A stretch of 12,747 nucleotides of DNA from Dehalococcoidia bacterium (GCA_030613665.1 JAUWLN010000038.1:1-12747), one strand, 5' to 3'; positions 1 through 6,726 are shown, numbered from the stretch's first letter. The notes: a model not told the origin generated them from the letters alone. Made by a program: numbers and translations.

Positions 1-1
1 G

Positions 2-121
2 GGCAAGTGGATCGAGAGCTACAATCGGTCTTATCTGCATTCGTCACTGGGTTACAAGTCACCAATGAAATTCGAAGAGGAGTATCAAAATTACCAGCTG
101 ACTCTCTTAGTCACGGCTTGA
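2..121 (+). mobile_element. IS3-family transposase (OrfB-like), C-terminal end only
   Basis: The frame entering the window at base 2 encodes 39 residues and stops at TGA 119-121. The motif YNRSYLHSSLGYKSPMKFEE is the standard C-terminal end of the DDE integrase core of IS3-family transposases (family pattern YNxxRxHxxLGYxSPxxFE). The catalytic DDE residues lie upstream, outside the window, so activity cannot be judged. The stop codon is followed within 20 bases by a G+C-rich segment typical of the element's terminal repeat, and then by a truncated MmgE/PrpD gene. Subgroup assignment is not possible from this fragment. Confidence 0.85.
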
Positions 122-140
122 CTAACTGGGGTGCAGTACA
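122..140 (+). repeat. Presumed right terminal inverted repeat of the IS3-family element
   Basis: The segment directly after the transposase stop reads CTAACTGGGGTGCAGTACA. IS3-family elements end in 5'-TG...CA-3', and a GGGGTGCA block near the right end is common. The boundary at 140 is supported by the MmgE/PrpD reading frame, which becomes family-like right after it. The left repeat and the target duplication are outside the window, so the exact edge is inferred. Confidence 0.55.
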
Positions 141-500
141 GTATTTTTAGAAGACTTCTCCGCCGAAGCCATAAAAGACGTCAATCGCTTAAAGGAAGTT
201 GACAAGGTCGAGTGCCTCCTGGACCCGGATATTGAGGCGGAAGCCAGCAAACTGAGCCTCAGGTTATCGCTGAACATCGCCGAGGTTTCTACCAGAGACG
301 GTAATAATTTCAGCCAGAAAATGCATCATGTCAAAGGGTCCCCGGAAAAGCCGATGACATTTGAAGAGTGCGCGGAAAAGGCGCGGCGATGTGCCCAATT
401 CGCCGGGTTCAGCGCTGAAAAAATGGATATGCTGGTGGAGCACATCAATCGTCTGGAGCAGCTCGAGGATGTCAGTGTTATCCTGGAACTGCTAAAGTAG
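141..500 (+). pseudogene. MmgE/PrpD-family protein, 5'-truncated by the IS element
   Basis: An open frame from 141 to TAG 498-500 encodes about 119 residues matching the C-terminal lid region of the MmgE/PrpD family (2-methylcitrate dehydratase, cis-aconitate decarboxylase and relatives). The start FLEDFSAEAIKDVNRL resembles the family pattern 'FTxEAIxDPxVxxLxxKV'. Later come VKGSPEKPMTFEEC and a helical end LEDVSVILELLK, which fit the usual 'G.p..Pls.ee...K' tail. Family members are about 450 residues long, so roughly the first three quarters are missing. Upstream in the same frame there is a stop inside the IS end (TAA at 123), and no start or ribosome site precedes the fragment. It is probably a dead remnant of the first gene of the catabolic cluster that follows. 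Confidence 0.75.
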
Positions 501-640
501 TATGGGCGGCAAGGTAATATGAAACCTGGCCGGGGATTTGGAAATTCAGGTATCCTGGCCGTTATAACCTGAGACCTTTAATGGCAATCAATGACTTTCC
601 GTAGAAGGAAAGCGACAGCGCGTTCCAGAGGTGAAGGAAA

Positions 641-1924
641 TTGAAGCTGACCGCAGATGAAGAGCGGATGCTCGCTGGAGAGTCCGGTCCCGGCGTACAA
701 AGGGCGATAGAACTATTAATCGCCGTGGGTGAGGCATACGAGGCCGAGAAGTTAATCGATATATCCTCGTCGCATATCCTCTCACCGGAAATGCAATTCT
801 GGAACACAGGGCAGCTTTCACGCTGGTCCAGGGAGCTGGTAGCCGAGTCCGTTGAGGGGGCGACACATTTCAGAGTTCCCGTTACCATTAATCCTATTTT
901 CCTCGAACCCACAATAGCCGAGAGATTAGGATACCCCGAAAACTATATCGAAGAAATGCGCCAGTCCCTGGCCTTTGGCAGGGAAACGTATGCCAGACTG
1001 GGTGTAATCCCCACCTACACCTGTTGTCCGTTTTACATCCACCCGTTACGACAGGGTGAGCATTCCGGTGGTGCCGAATCGCTGGTGGTGCTTTTTAACA
1101 ACTCGGTCCTCGGGGTGATGGTTAATCGTGAATCCGGCCCCACCGCTTTAGCCACGGCCCTCACCGGCAAAACCCCGCTCTATGGAATGCATCTGCCCGA
1201 AAACAGATACGGTCAAGCACTCATTGAATTAAAGGATGACCTTGACCCCGGGGCTTTCACCTACGCCGATTACAATGCCCTTAGTTATGGCGTGGGTAAA
1301 ATGGTGGTTGATAAAATCCCGGTTTTCCTGGGGCTACCCCAAAATATGTCAATAACACAGCTCAAATACCTCTGCGCGCCGCTCGGCGTTTCTGCCGGGA
1401 TACCCATGTTCCACGCGGTGGGCATAACCCCCGAGGCGCCCACAGTGGAAGCTGCCCTCGGAGGCAGAAAGCCTGAAATGAGCATCGAAGTGGGTAGAAA
1501 AGAAATAGACCAGGCTTTTGAGGAGCTTTGCTCGGCCACTGAACCAAAAATTGATTATGTGTTTCTCGGCTGCCCTCATGTAACGATTCCTGAAATGAAG
1601 GAAATCGCCACTCTTTTGCAGGGTAGGAAAATAAAATCGGATCTTCTTTTGGTCGTAGGCACTACCGAACCGCTCCGCCTGCTTGCCCGGGAGATGGGAC
1701 TGGTTGATATTATAGAGAATTCGGGGGGTATGGTTGTCTCCGGCATGTGCTCGGCGGGTTCTTTTCTGCGGCGCGGAGTTCCGGAAGGCTTTCACGTAGG
1801 CGTCGTAGCTACCAACGCGGCCAAAGCAGCGCATTATCTCAAAGCAGGTGGAGTCCAGGTCTGGTTCGGGACAATGCCGGAATGCATCAATGCCGCCGTT
1901 ACAGGGAAATGGGAGGCTGCCTGA
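641..1924 (+). CDS. Aconitase X (AcnX, DUF521) large/catalytic subunit
   Basis: This 427-residue protein is the Fe-S-carrying large subunit of an AcnX-type dehydratase. Known AcnX enzymes are cis-3-hydroxy-L-proline dehydratase in bacteria and phosphomevalonate dehydratase in archaea. The N-terminus (LTADEERMLAGESGPG) is the family start and supports the TTG at 641, with GAAGGAAA just upstream. Cysteines at the expected cluster positions are Cys128/129 (TCCPFY), Cys311 (LGCPH) and Cys370 (SGMC); TNAAKAAHYL near 391-400 is also typical. The swivel domain is not fused but encoded by the next gene, 3 bases downstream, so the enzyme is of the two-subunit type. No proline-catabolism or mevalonate gene is nearby; neighbours are MmgE/PrpD, SDR and FAH genes, so the substrate is probably another hydroxy acid. 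The family call is firm, the reaction open. Confidence 0.9.
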   Translation: MKLTADEERMLAGESGPGVQRAIELLIAVGEAYEAEKLIDISSSHILSPEMQFWNTGQLSRWSRELVAESVEGATHFRVPVTINPIFLEPTIAERLGYPENYIEEMRQSLAFGRETYARLGVIPTYTCCPFYIHPLRQGEHSGGAESLVVLFNNSVLGVMVNRESGPTALATALTGKTPLYGMHLPENRYGQALIELKDDLDPGAFTYADYNALSYGVGKMVVDKIPVFLGLPQNMSITQLKYLCAPLGVSAGIPMFHAVGITPEAPTVEAALGGRKPEMSIEVGRKEIDQAFEELCSATEPKIDYVFLGCPHVTIPEMKEIATLLQGRKIKSDLLLVVGTTEPLRLLAREMGLVDIIENSGGMVVSGMCSAGSFLRRGVPEGFHVGVVATNAAKAAHYLKAGGVQVWFGTMPECINAAVTGKWEAA

Positions 1925-1927
1925 ACA

Positions 1928-2368
1928 ATGGAAAGTTTTACGCTCAAAGGTCGCGGTGCATCGAAGGGAGTGGCAGAAGGAGAAGCACTGTTGACTCATG
2001 ATGCTATTTCGTTTCTCAGCGACATCAGCATCACCGAGGGAATCATCATTTCCCCGCAGTCTAAATGTAAAGGGCAAAGCGTTTCGGATAAGATATTGAT
2101 TTTCCCCACCGGGAGAGGTTCCACCGCCGACCCCTATGGATTCTACATGTTAAAGAAGGCAGGGAAAGCCCCTAAGGCTGTGATTAATGTTGATGCAAAT
2201 CCAACAACCGTAGCCGGGGCCATTATTTCAAATACGCCAATGGTATACAAGCTGGATAAAAATCCTCTGGATATTATCGAGACCGGCGACCATGTTTTGG
2301 TCGATGGTAATAAGGGAATTGTTATTATTACGAAAAAAGGGAGGGCTAATAATGGGAGAGCGTCTTAA
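1928..2368 (+). CDS. Aconitase X (AcnX, DUF126) small/swivel subunit
   Basis: This 146-residue protein is the swivel-domain partner of the preceding AcnX large subunit. GRGASKGVAEGEAL at 8-21 is the conserved opening. FPTGRGSTADPY at 59-70 contains Ser65, the position of the conserved catalytic serine of the swivel domain. KAPKAVINVDANP and the later TPMVYKLDKNPLDII are also family blocks. The family's usual 'HPL.G.S' before the phosphate loop is replaced by SPQSKCKGQS (42-51). GGGAGG lies about 14 bases before the ATG, inside the end of the large-subunit gene, so the two genes are probably co-translated. The last 17 bases overlap the SDR gene. The protein should act only as a heterodimer with the large subunit in the cytoplasm. 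Confidence 0.88.
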   Translation: MESFTLKGRGASKGVAEGEALLTHDAISFLSDISITEGIIISPQSKCKGQSVSDKILIFPTGRGSTADPYGFYMLKKAGKAPKAVINVDANPTTVAGAIISNTPMVYKLDKNPLDIIETGDHVLVDGNKGIVIITKKGRANNGRAS

Positions 2369-3143
2369 AGGGAAAGCGGCCATTGTTACTGGAGCCGGCT
2401 CAATTGGCCCCGGCATGGGGAATGGGAAGGCTACCGCCATTCTTTTTGCCAGAGAAGGCGCCAGGGTAATGGCCGTTGATTGTAACCTTGAGGCAGTCGA
2501 GGAGACCAGGCGGTTAATTAATGAAGAAGGCGGAGATTGCATTGTATTCAAGGCGGATGTGGCAAAATCCGAAGACTGTAGAAGCATGATTGAAAATTGC
2601 CTCCAAGCTTTTGGCCGGATTGATATCCTGCATAATAATGTGGGGATTTCATCGCGTGCAGGGATTGATGGGACCAGCGAGGAACAATGGGACAGGGTGA
2701 TGAACATTAATCTGAAAAGCATGTTCTTAACCTGCAAGTATGCCCTTCCCTATATGGAAAAGCAGGGAAGCGGCGTCATAGTAAATATAGCCACAATCCA
2801 TGCCATAAGGGTGCCGGGCCCGGCAATCGCTTACGCAGTATCGAAGGCCGGAGTGATTGCTCTTACGCGGGAGATAGCAATTCAATATGCGGCAAAGGGG
2901 ATTCGGGCGAATGCCATATTACCCGGCCTCATGAGAACACCGATAGTTGAGTCCATGGCTAAAAGTAGTTCCAGCGAGGACCTGGAAGAGCTGTGGAAAA
3001 AGCGTGATGCCAGATGTCCCACCGGCAAGCAGGGTGACGCCTGGGACACCGCCTATGCCGCTCTGTTCCTGGCTTCAGAGGAGGCGAAGTATATAACGGG
3101 AACGACATTGGTCGTTGATGGCGGTATAACACAGCGAATATGA
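2352..3143 (+). CDS. Short-chain dehydrogenase/reductase (SDR)
   Basis: This is a classical SDR of 263 residues, a cytoplasmic NAD(P)-dependent oxidoreductase that probably oxidises a hydroxyl group on an intermediate of this cluster. The ATG at 2352 is chosen because AAGGGAGGG lies about 7 bases upstream and the protein then begins in the usual way (GERLKGKAAIVTGAG); the frame is open further upstream without a ribosome site. The nucleotide-binding loop is 13-TGAGSIGPGMGNG-25, longer than the classical TGxxxGxG. Asp43 at the end of strand 2 suggests NAD rather than NADP. HNNVG (95-99), Asn120, Tyr161 and Lys165 (YAVSK) are present. The position 13 residues before the catalytic Tyr, normally Ser, is Thr148. 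The C-terminus TGTTLVVDGGIT is canonical. It overlaps the AcnX small-subunit gene by 17 bases, which indicates an operon. Confidence 0.9.
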   Translation: MGERLKGKAAIVTGAGSIGPGMGNGKATAILFAREGARVMAVDCNLEAVEETRRLINEEGGDCIVFKADVAKSEDCRSMIENCLQAFGRIDILHNNVGISSRAGIDGTSEEQWDRVMNINLKSMFLTCKYALPYMEKQGSGVIVNIATIHAIRVPGPAIAYAVSKAGVIALTREIAIQYAAKGIRANAILPGLMRTPIVESMAKSSSSEDLEELWKKRDARCPTGKQGDAWDTAYAALFLASEEAKYITGTTLVVDGGITQRI

Positions 3144-3223
3144 GCGCGAGAACAGAGAAAAGGTAAATAGCCGGTCAGGTATTGAGCTTGGGCCTGCGCT
3201 TTAGAGTCTCTTTCAGGCTAACC

Positions 3224-3253
3224 TTGCTCCCCGAAAACTGGTTCAGTTATAAT
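3224..3253 (+). promoter_or_regulatory. Candidate sigma70-type promoter for the FAH-family gene
   Basis: A perfect -10 hexamer TATAAT lies at 3248-3253, 18 bases after TTGCTC (3224-3229), a weak -35 matching only the TTG. It stands in a 199-base gap between the SDR and FAH genes, about 90 bases before the FAH start. This suggests the FAH gene can be transcribed separately from the AcnX operon. The call rests on pattern only. Confidence 0.4.
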
Positions 3254-3342
3254 ATAAAATCGGAAATGCCTGAAAGACAGTTACATGGTCGGCTATCTTA
3301 AACTTCCTGGGACCAGAAAAATAGAAAGGATAAAATTGTACC

Positions 3343-4338
3343 ATGAGGATTGTTACTTTTAAAAAACAAGGGTCTGGCAGTAGGATTGGTCTTGTGCATG
3401 GGGAGAAGGTCGCTGATTTAAGAGCAACGTTCGAAAAGTTTCTTTGCGAGGAAAAAGGTATTCCAGCCGAAAGGGCAAAAGCTACTGCGAGCCAGCAAGT
3501 TCCTGACTCCATGATTGACTTAATCAATCGTGAGGGTGAAGGCGTTGCATGTATTGAACAAGCAAACGAATTTCTTAACAGGTCGGAGGCAAAGAGACAG
3601 TCATTGGAGTACTCTGCCGGTGGAGACAAGATAATTTATGAAAAAAGCGAAGTTCAAATACTCAAACCTCTTCAAGTATTCAGGGCTCTGAATGTTGGTG
3701 CGAATTACAATTCCTACCTGGCTATGATGAAATTCGTTGAGCCATACGAGGGAACAGTTGAAACATTCTGGAAACTGCCGCAAACAGTCATCGGCCCAGG
3801 GGAAGGAATAATATGGCCAGTATCGTCGGACCAAGTTTCCTGTGAAATGGAACTGGGCGTGATAATTGGCAAAAAGACAAAGCGCGTTTCAAAGGACAAT
3901 GCCCTAGATTGCGTTTTTGGCTACACGGTTGTGAACGATGTAACCGCAATAGATTTGATAAAGCGAGGTCTTGGCCCAGGCAGGGAAGGATTGCCCGGAT
4001 TTTTCTATCTTTGTCTGGCAAAATCATTTGATACGTTTGAGTCGATAGGCCCCTGCATCACCTTAAAGGATGAAATCCTCGACCCCCAGGACCTGAATGC
4101 GGAATACAGAATCAATGGCGAGCTTAAAGTAAAGGGGAGCACTTCGGATATGAGGCTTAATGTGGCCGAAATAATCGAGTTTATTTCTCAGGATATTACT
4201 CTGTACCCTGGCGATCTAATTGCCACGGGTGCAATGGCGACCGAAGAGTACGCGCCTCAGGTCAATGTCCGAATCGGGGATAAAATTGAAATGGGGATAG
4301 ATAAAATCGGAGTCTTAAGGAATGACATCAGCGGCTAG
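3343..4338 (+). CDS. Fumarylacetoacetate hydrolase (FAH) family protein
   Basis: This 331-residue protein has an N-terminal region of about 100 residues and a C-terminal FAH domain (about 105-330). Enzymes of this fold are metal-dependent C-C hydrolases, decarboxylases or hydratases acting on 2-oxo acids. Metal-ligand motifs are CEMELG with Glu168 and Glu170, and VVNDVTAID with Asp199. Other family blocks are KSFDTF (227-232), GSTSDMRLNVAEIIEFISQ and YPGDLIATG. The usual 'NYxxHxxE' motif, which supplies the catalytic His-Glu pair in many members, reads NYNSYLAMMK: Tyr125 stands for the His and Met128 for the Glu. It may therefore not be a standard hydrolase. GAAAGGA precedes the ATG by 12 bases. 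It probably follows the AcnX/SDR steps, which is inferred from position. The 3' end overlaps a degenerate - strand gene by 24 bases. Confidence 0.85.
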   Translation: MRIVTFKKQGSGSRIGLVHGEKVADLRATFEKFLCEEKGIPAERAKATASQQVPDSMIDLINREGEGVACIEQANEFLNRSEAKRQSLEYSAGGDKIIYEKSEVQILKPLQVFRALNVGANYNSYLAMMKFVEPYEGTVETFWKLPQTVIGPGEGIIWPVSSDQVSCEMELGVIIGKKTKRVSKDNALDCVFGYTVVNDVTAIDLIKRGLGPGREGLPGFFYLCLAKSFDTFESIGPCITLKDEILDPQDLNAEYRINGELKVKGSTSDMRLNVAEIIEFISQDITLYPGDLIATGAMATEEYAPQVNVRIGDKIEMGIDKIGVLRNDISG

Positions 4339-4740
4339 CTTATCAAGCCCCAACACTCGAATTTTGTTCTTACCCGGTATTCCGGATTTTTTATCCCATC
4401 CGCGTTCATCATAATAGTCATTAAGTAGCTTGAGGACACCTTCTCTACTCAACTCTCTTATCCGATAATAATCGGTCAGGGCTTCTTTTCGGTCGGGGGT
4501 ATTTATCGGAACTAACCACACGTCCGGAAAAGCAGCATCCTTTTTTCTGGTAAATCCCTCTCTGACATTCAATATTTTGTAAAGGTTCTGTGCCTTTTCG
4601 GCTTGCTTCATCAATTCCTGCGCGTTCAGTTCTACCCCAGTCGCCGCGTTATGAAGGCCGACAAGATCATTGATTGCAGTGCCATACCGACTTGAAACAA
4701 CACATGTTCCCAAAGAATTGTGCAAGGAGCAAAAGTCCTA
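4315..4740 (-). pseudogene. Aldehyde:ferredoxin oxidoreductase (AOR) family, C-terminal remnant
   Basis: On the - strand, about 140 codons match the C-terminal domain of tungsten-containing aldehyde:ferredoxin oxidoreductases. NSLGTC near the start aligns with the DxxGLC-type motif carrying the last Fe-S cysteine. LNVREGFTRKKDAAFPDVW, LNDYYDERGWDKKSGIP and VLGLDKLAADV are family hallmarks. Full members are about 600 residues, so more than three quarters is absent. A TAG at 4738-4740 interrupts the frame just before the Cys motif (DFCSLHNSLGTC continues the homology), and beyond it the frame is closed and A+T-rich. The first possible start is a TTG at 4725 without a ribosome site. The usual Asp of the motif is Asn. 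It ends inside the FAH gene. It cannot form an active enzyme. Confidence 0.75.
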
Positions 4741-4832
4741 GTTTTATTTGCATTTGGTTGATACGCTTAATCCTTCCTTAATTACACATTCTGACGTTAA
4801 ATTTAATATTCCTAGTTTGCTTGTCGTCGGCC

Positions 4833-4848
4833 AGAAGCTCTAGCTTCT
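4833..4848. repeat. 7-bp inverted repeat with a 2-base spacer
   Basis: AGAAGCT-CT-AGCTTCT forms a perfect inverted repeat in the gene-poor stretch upstream of the AOR remnant. The 2-base spacer is too short for a good hairpin loop and no T-run follows, so a terminator is unlikely. A protein-binding site is possible, but nothing identifies one. Confidence 0.35.
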
Positions 4849-4929
4849 AGTACTCCCCTAGTTGCTCTTCACTTTATAGTCTCATTTCACCTACTGTAGC
4901 GCAGATCAAGATCTTAACTCAGGGCCCCC

Positions 4930-5197
4930 TTAGGTCAAAGAGTTGAGACAAATGATAGGTTCGCAAGCAAGTATATTCTTCAGGCTGGTCACATCCGGTA
5001 ACCCCAGTACATTCGAGATTGTGTTATCAATCTCGTGACGAAGTGGATCTTGATGCATTTCCCTAGAAGAGTGGAGATTCTGATGAGCGAGATGTTCGTT
5101 CATAGACTTGGCTCAAAGTGTCTAGTTTACCTTCGCTCAGTGACAGGACGCCCGGCACAGGCATGAAGGCTAACTTCGGCCTCTTGGCTGCACCCAT
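4930..5197 (-). pseudogene. Unassigned frameshifted gene remnant (weakly DNA-methyltransferase-like tail)
   Basis: Two overlapping - strand frames read like one protein split by a single-base shift near 5095-5103. The first (from ATG 5197) gives MGAAKRPKLAFMPVPG and ends SEGKLDTLSQVYE before going off frame. The second (57 codons, 5103 to TAA 4930) contains MHQDPLRHEIDNTISNVLG and then LPDVTSLKNILACEPIICL. The pattern 'R.E(L/I)D..I...LGL' followed by a short tail recalls the C-termini of some N6-adenine DNA methyltransferases, from memory only. There is no ribosome site, and a TAA directly precedes the first ATG. No function is claimed. It fits the surrounding decayed genes. Confidence 0.3.
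5014..5035. repeat. 8-bp perfect inverted repeat, 6-base loop
   Basis: CGAGATTG-tgttat-CAATCTCG can fold as a clean stem-loop. It lies inside the putative - strand gene remnant rather than at a gene end, and no T-run follows on either strand. It is not called a terminator, and may be chance or a relic site. Confidence 0.35.
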
Positions 5198-5265
5198 TTA
5201 GGAGGAGGTAAAAGCGAGTGATTGTGGGAAATGAGTACACCAGGGGTACCAATCTCTACCGCATT

Positions 5266-6441
5266 CTACTTGACCACCACACACGGAGACTTGGAGACTA
5301 CGGCATCATTGAGTTCAAGACCCAGGCCAGGTAAGTCAGGGATATCGTACCGGCCGTTCTTTGGCTGATAATCCTGCGCACAGAATTCTCTATTGAACTG
5401 CTTGAGTGAAATAGTATGATGCTCATGAATCTGGAAATTGGGAATAACGGCTTCCATTTGAAGCGCTGCTGCTGTGGATATGGGGCTCCCACAGACGTGG
5501 ACTTGAACAGTGATGTCATAGGTGTTGGCAAAGTCACATATCTTTTTGCCTTCGCTAATACCGCCAACTAGACACAGGTCCGGCTGTATGACATCAAGAA
5601 CCTGTTTCTCAAAGTACTGTCGGTAACCCCAGCGGGTATACAATCTCTCGCCGGCAGCCATTGGAATCCTGACATTCTTAGCCACCTTATCCTGCAAATC
5701 AACGTTTAGATAGTGTACTGCTTCTTCGTAATACATACAGTGAAATTCTTCCCAGACCCGACCCATCTGAATGGCACTGGTGACACTGGGATGCGAATGT
5801 AGCTCTAAGATGATATCAACATCCTCCCCAACTGCCTCCCTGACAGCCTTGATTCTCTCGTAGAACATTCTGATGGTCTTGTTACGCAGGATACCGGTCA
5901 GGTTGTGAGCCTGGTCACCTTCCTCATCAATCATGATAGGATCAATCTTGACGCAATCATAGCCTTCTGCGACTGCCTTTCGTGCTGCTTCGGCATATTC
6001 TTCCGGCTTTGACAGCGGCCGGAATTCATCATCCCAGCCAAACTGTATCTGACTCGCGTAGGTGCGCAGACTTTCGTTGGTTTTGCCACCCAAAAGTTGA
6101 TAAATTGGCTGGCCAAGTGCTTTGCCTTTGATATCCCAGAGAGCGATGTCAATGGCGCTCATCCCACCGTAGACTACTGGCCCACCCCCCTGTGCCCAAA
6201 AGGTGTCGCGGAACATAGTTTCCCACATTTTTTCAGTTTTCATGGGATCAGCTCCGATGAGGAAATCCTCGGCCAGATTTTTGACGTATCCTGCACCACC
6301 AGAATGACCGGTGCCATAAGCCAGACCAACCTCACCTAAGCCAGTTATGCCCTCGTCAGTGTGAACACGGATAATAACCGGATGCCACAGCGGCAACAGT
6401 TCGTTCTGGGTATCCCATATTTCCACACTTGTTACTTTCAT
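5266..6441 (-). CDS. Enolase-superfamily sugar-acid dehydratase-like protein (mandelate racemase/galactonate dehydratase type)
   Basis: This 391-residue cytoplasmic Mg-dependent enzyme abstracts the alpha proton of a carboxylate. The frame is open to an ATG at 6456, but the ATG at 6441 has AAAGGAGA 5 bases before it and gives the usual start MKVTSVEIW, so it is preferred. Numbered from the upstream ATG (subtract 5 for the chosen start): an N-terminal capping domain to about 125; Lys170 and Asp172 (VKIDP) on the second barrel strand; metal ligands Glu218 (ELH), Glu244 (YYEEAVH) and Glu270 (AAGERLYTRWGYR); His220 two after the first ligand and His320 (VQVHVCGSP), as in D-galactonate dehydratase; Asp293 (QPDLCLVGGIS); and Glu345 (QIHEHH). 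The residue set favours acid-sugar dehydration over racemisation, but the substrate is unknown. It is monocistronic and flanked by decayed genes. Confidence 0.88.
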   Translation of the reverse strand: MKVTSVEIWDTQNELLPLWHPVIIRVHTDEGITGLGEVGLAYGTGHSGGAGYVKNLAEDFLIGADPMKTEKMWETMFRDTFWAQGGGPVVYGGMSAIDIALWDIKGKALGQPIYQLLGGKTNESLRTYASQIQFGWDDEFRPLSKPEEYAEAARKAVAEGYDCVKIDPIMIDEEGDQAHNLTGILRNKTIRMFYERIKAVREAVGEDVDIILELHSHPSVTSAIQMGRVWEEFHCMYYEEAVHYLNVDLQDKVAKNVRIPMAAGERLYTRWGYRQYFEKQVLDVIQPDLCLVGGISEGKKICDFANTYDITVQVHVCGSPISTAAALQMEAVIPNFQIHEHHTISLKQFNREFCAQDYQPKNGRYDIPDLPGLGLELNDAVVSKSPCVVVK

Positions 6442-6445
6442 CTTT

Positions 6446-6453
6446 TCTCCTTT
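6446..6453 (-). promoter_or_regulatory. Ribosome binding site deciding the enolase-superfamily start
   Basis: On the - strand, AAAGGAGA ends 4-5 bases before the ATG at 6441 and lies downstream of the alternative ATG at 6456. It therefore supports the shorter protein. Confidence 0.7.
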
Positions 6454-6503
6454 CATTCATATCGTGACGAAGACTGAAATACTCTGCTAGTATGTTGCTT
6501 ATA

Positions 6504-6617
6504 CTAGGCCTTTCCAATCCGAAACATCTTTGCCCCGCATGTGGGACAGGTACTCTAAGTCGCTGGTTTACCATTTTTCATGGTGGTAGTGGCCACGCCC
6601 CCACAAAGGATACCGCT
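6504..6617 (-). pseudogene. DUF5679-like zinc-ribbon small protein, degenerate
   Basis: The - strand frame reads TTTMKNGKPAT, then an amber codon (TAG, 6555-6557), then STCPTCGAKMFRIGKA and a stop at 6504-6506. This matches the C-terminal half of the small DUF5679 family, whose members read approximately 'VTMKNGRPAxxGTCPxCGTKMFRIGK' from memory. The amber replaces the residue after PAT, often Gln, and would arise from CAG by one transition. The first CxxC of the zinc ribbon should lie about 15 residues before the TTTMKNG segment, and no good match is seen there (GGILCGG only). So the N-terminal half is lost or badly decayed. Suppression or a recoded amber is a less likely alternative. The family is, to my knowledge, frequent in Chloroflexota, which supports that placement. 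Confidence 0.6.
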
Positions 6618-6645
6618 TCCTAAGTTAGAGTTAAAGATAGTTTAG

Positions 6646-6726
6646 CTTCAGGAGCAGGAGGACGCCGTGGAGCGGCTGGATCGGCTGGTCCTGACCGAGA
6701 TAATCGACCCGGAGGGTACCCGCTGA
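6646..6726 (+). pseudogene. Probable C-terminal tail of a tyrosine recombinase/integrase
   Basis: A G+C-rich island of 26 codons opens after a TAG at 6643-6645 and ends at TGA 6724-6726. It encodes LQEQEDAVERLDRLV followed by LTEIIDPEGTR. In phage-type tyrosine recombinases, the catalytic 'YxHxxPG' is followed by 'LQEEAxERLDxLL', which this resembles. Codons before 6646 show none of the expected active-site motif, so only the tail survived. Both base composition and reading frame contrast with the A+T-rich flanks. The match is short and made from memory, so the identity is tentative. Confidence 0.4.

Noticed and set aside
1349..2077. Long - strand ORF of 242 codons opposite the AcnX large subunit
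   Set aside because: It is a shadow of the well-supported AcnX frame, with low-complexity-like composition and no ribosome site.
5218..5334. 38-codon + strand ORF (GTG start) behind a very strong ribosome-site-like AGGAGGAGGT
   Set aside because: It runs antisense into the end of the enolase-superfamily gene and has no recognisable similarity. The purine-rich stretch may be chance or the relic of a lost gene.
5030..6470. An 11-base match TCGTGACGAAG at about 5033 and 6462, flanking the enolase-superfamily gene
   Set aside because: It could be the trace of a mobile cassette, but 11 bases with no extended similarity around either copy is too little to claim repeats.
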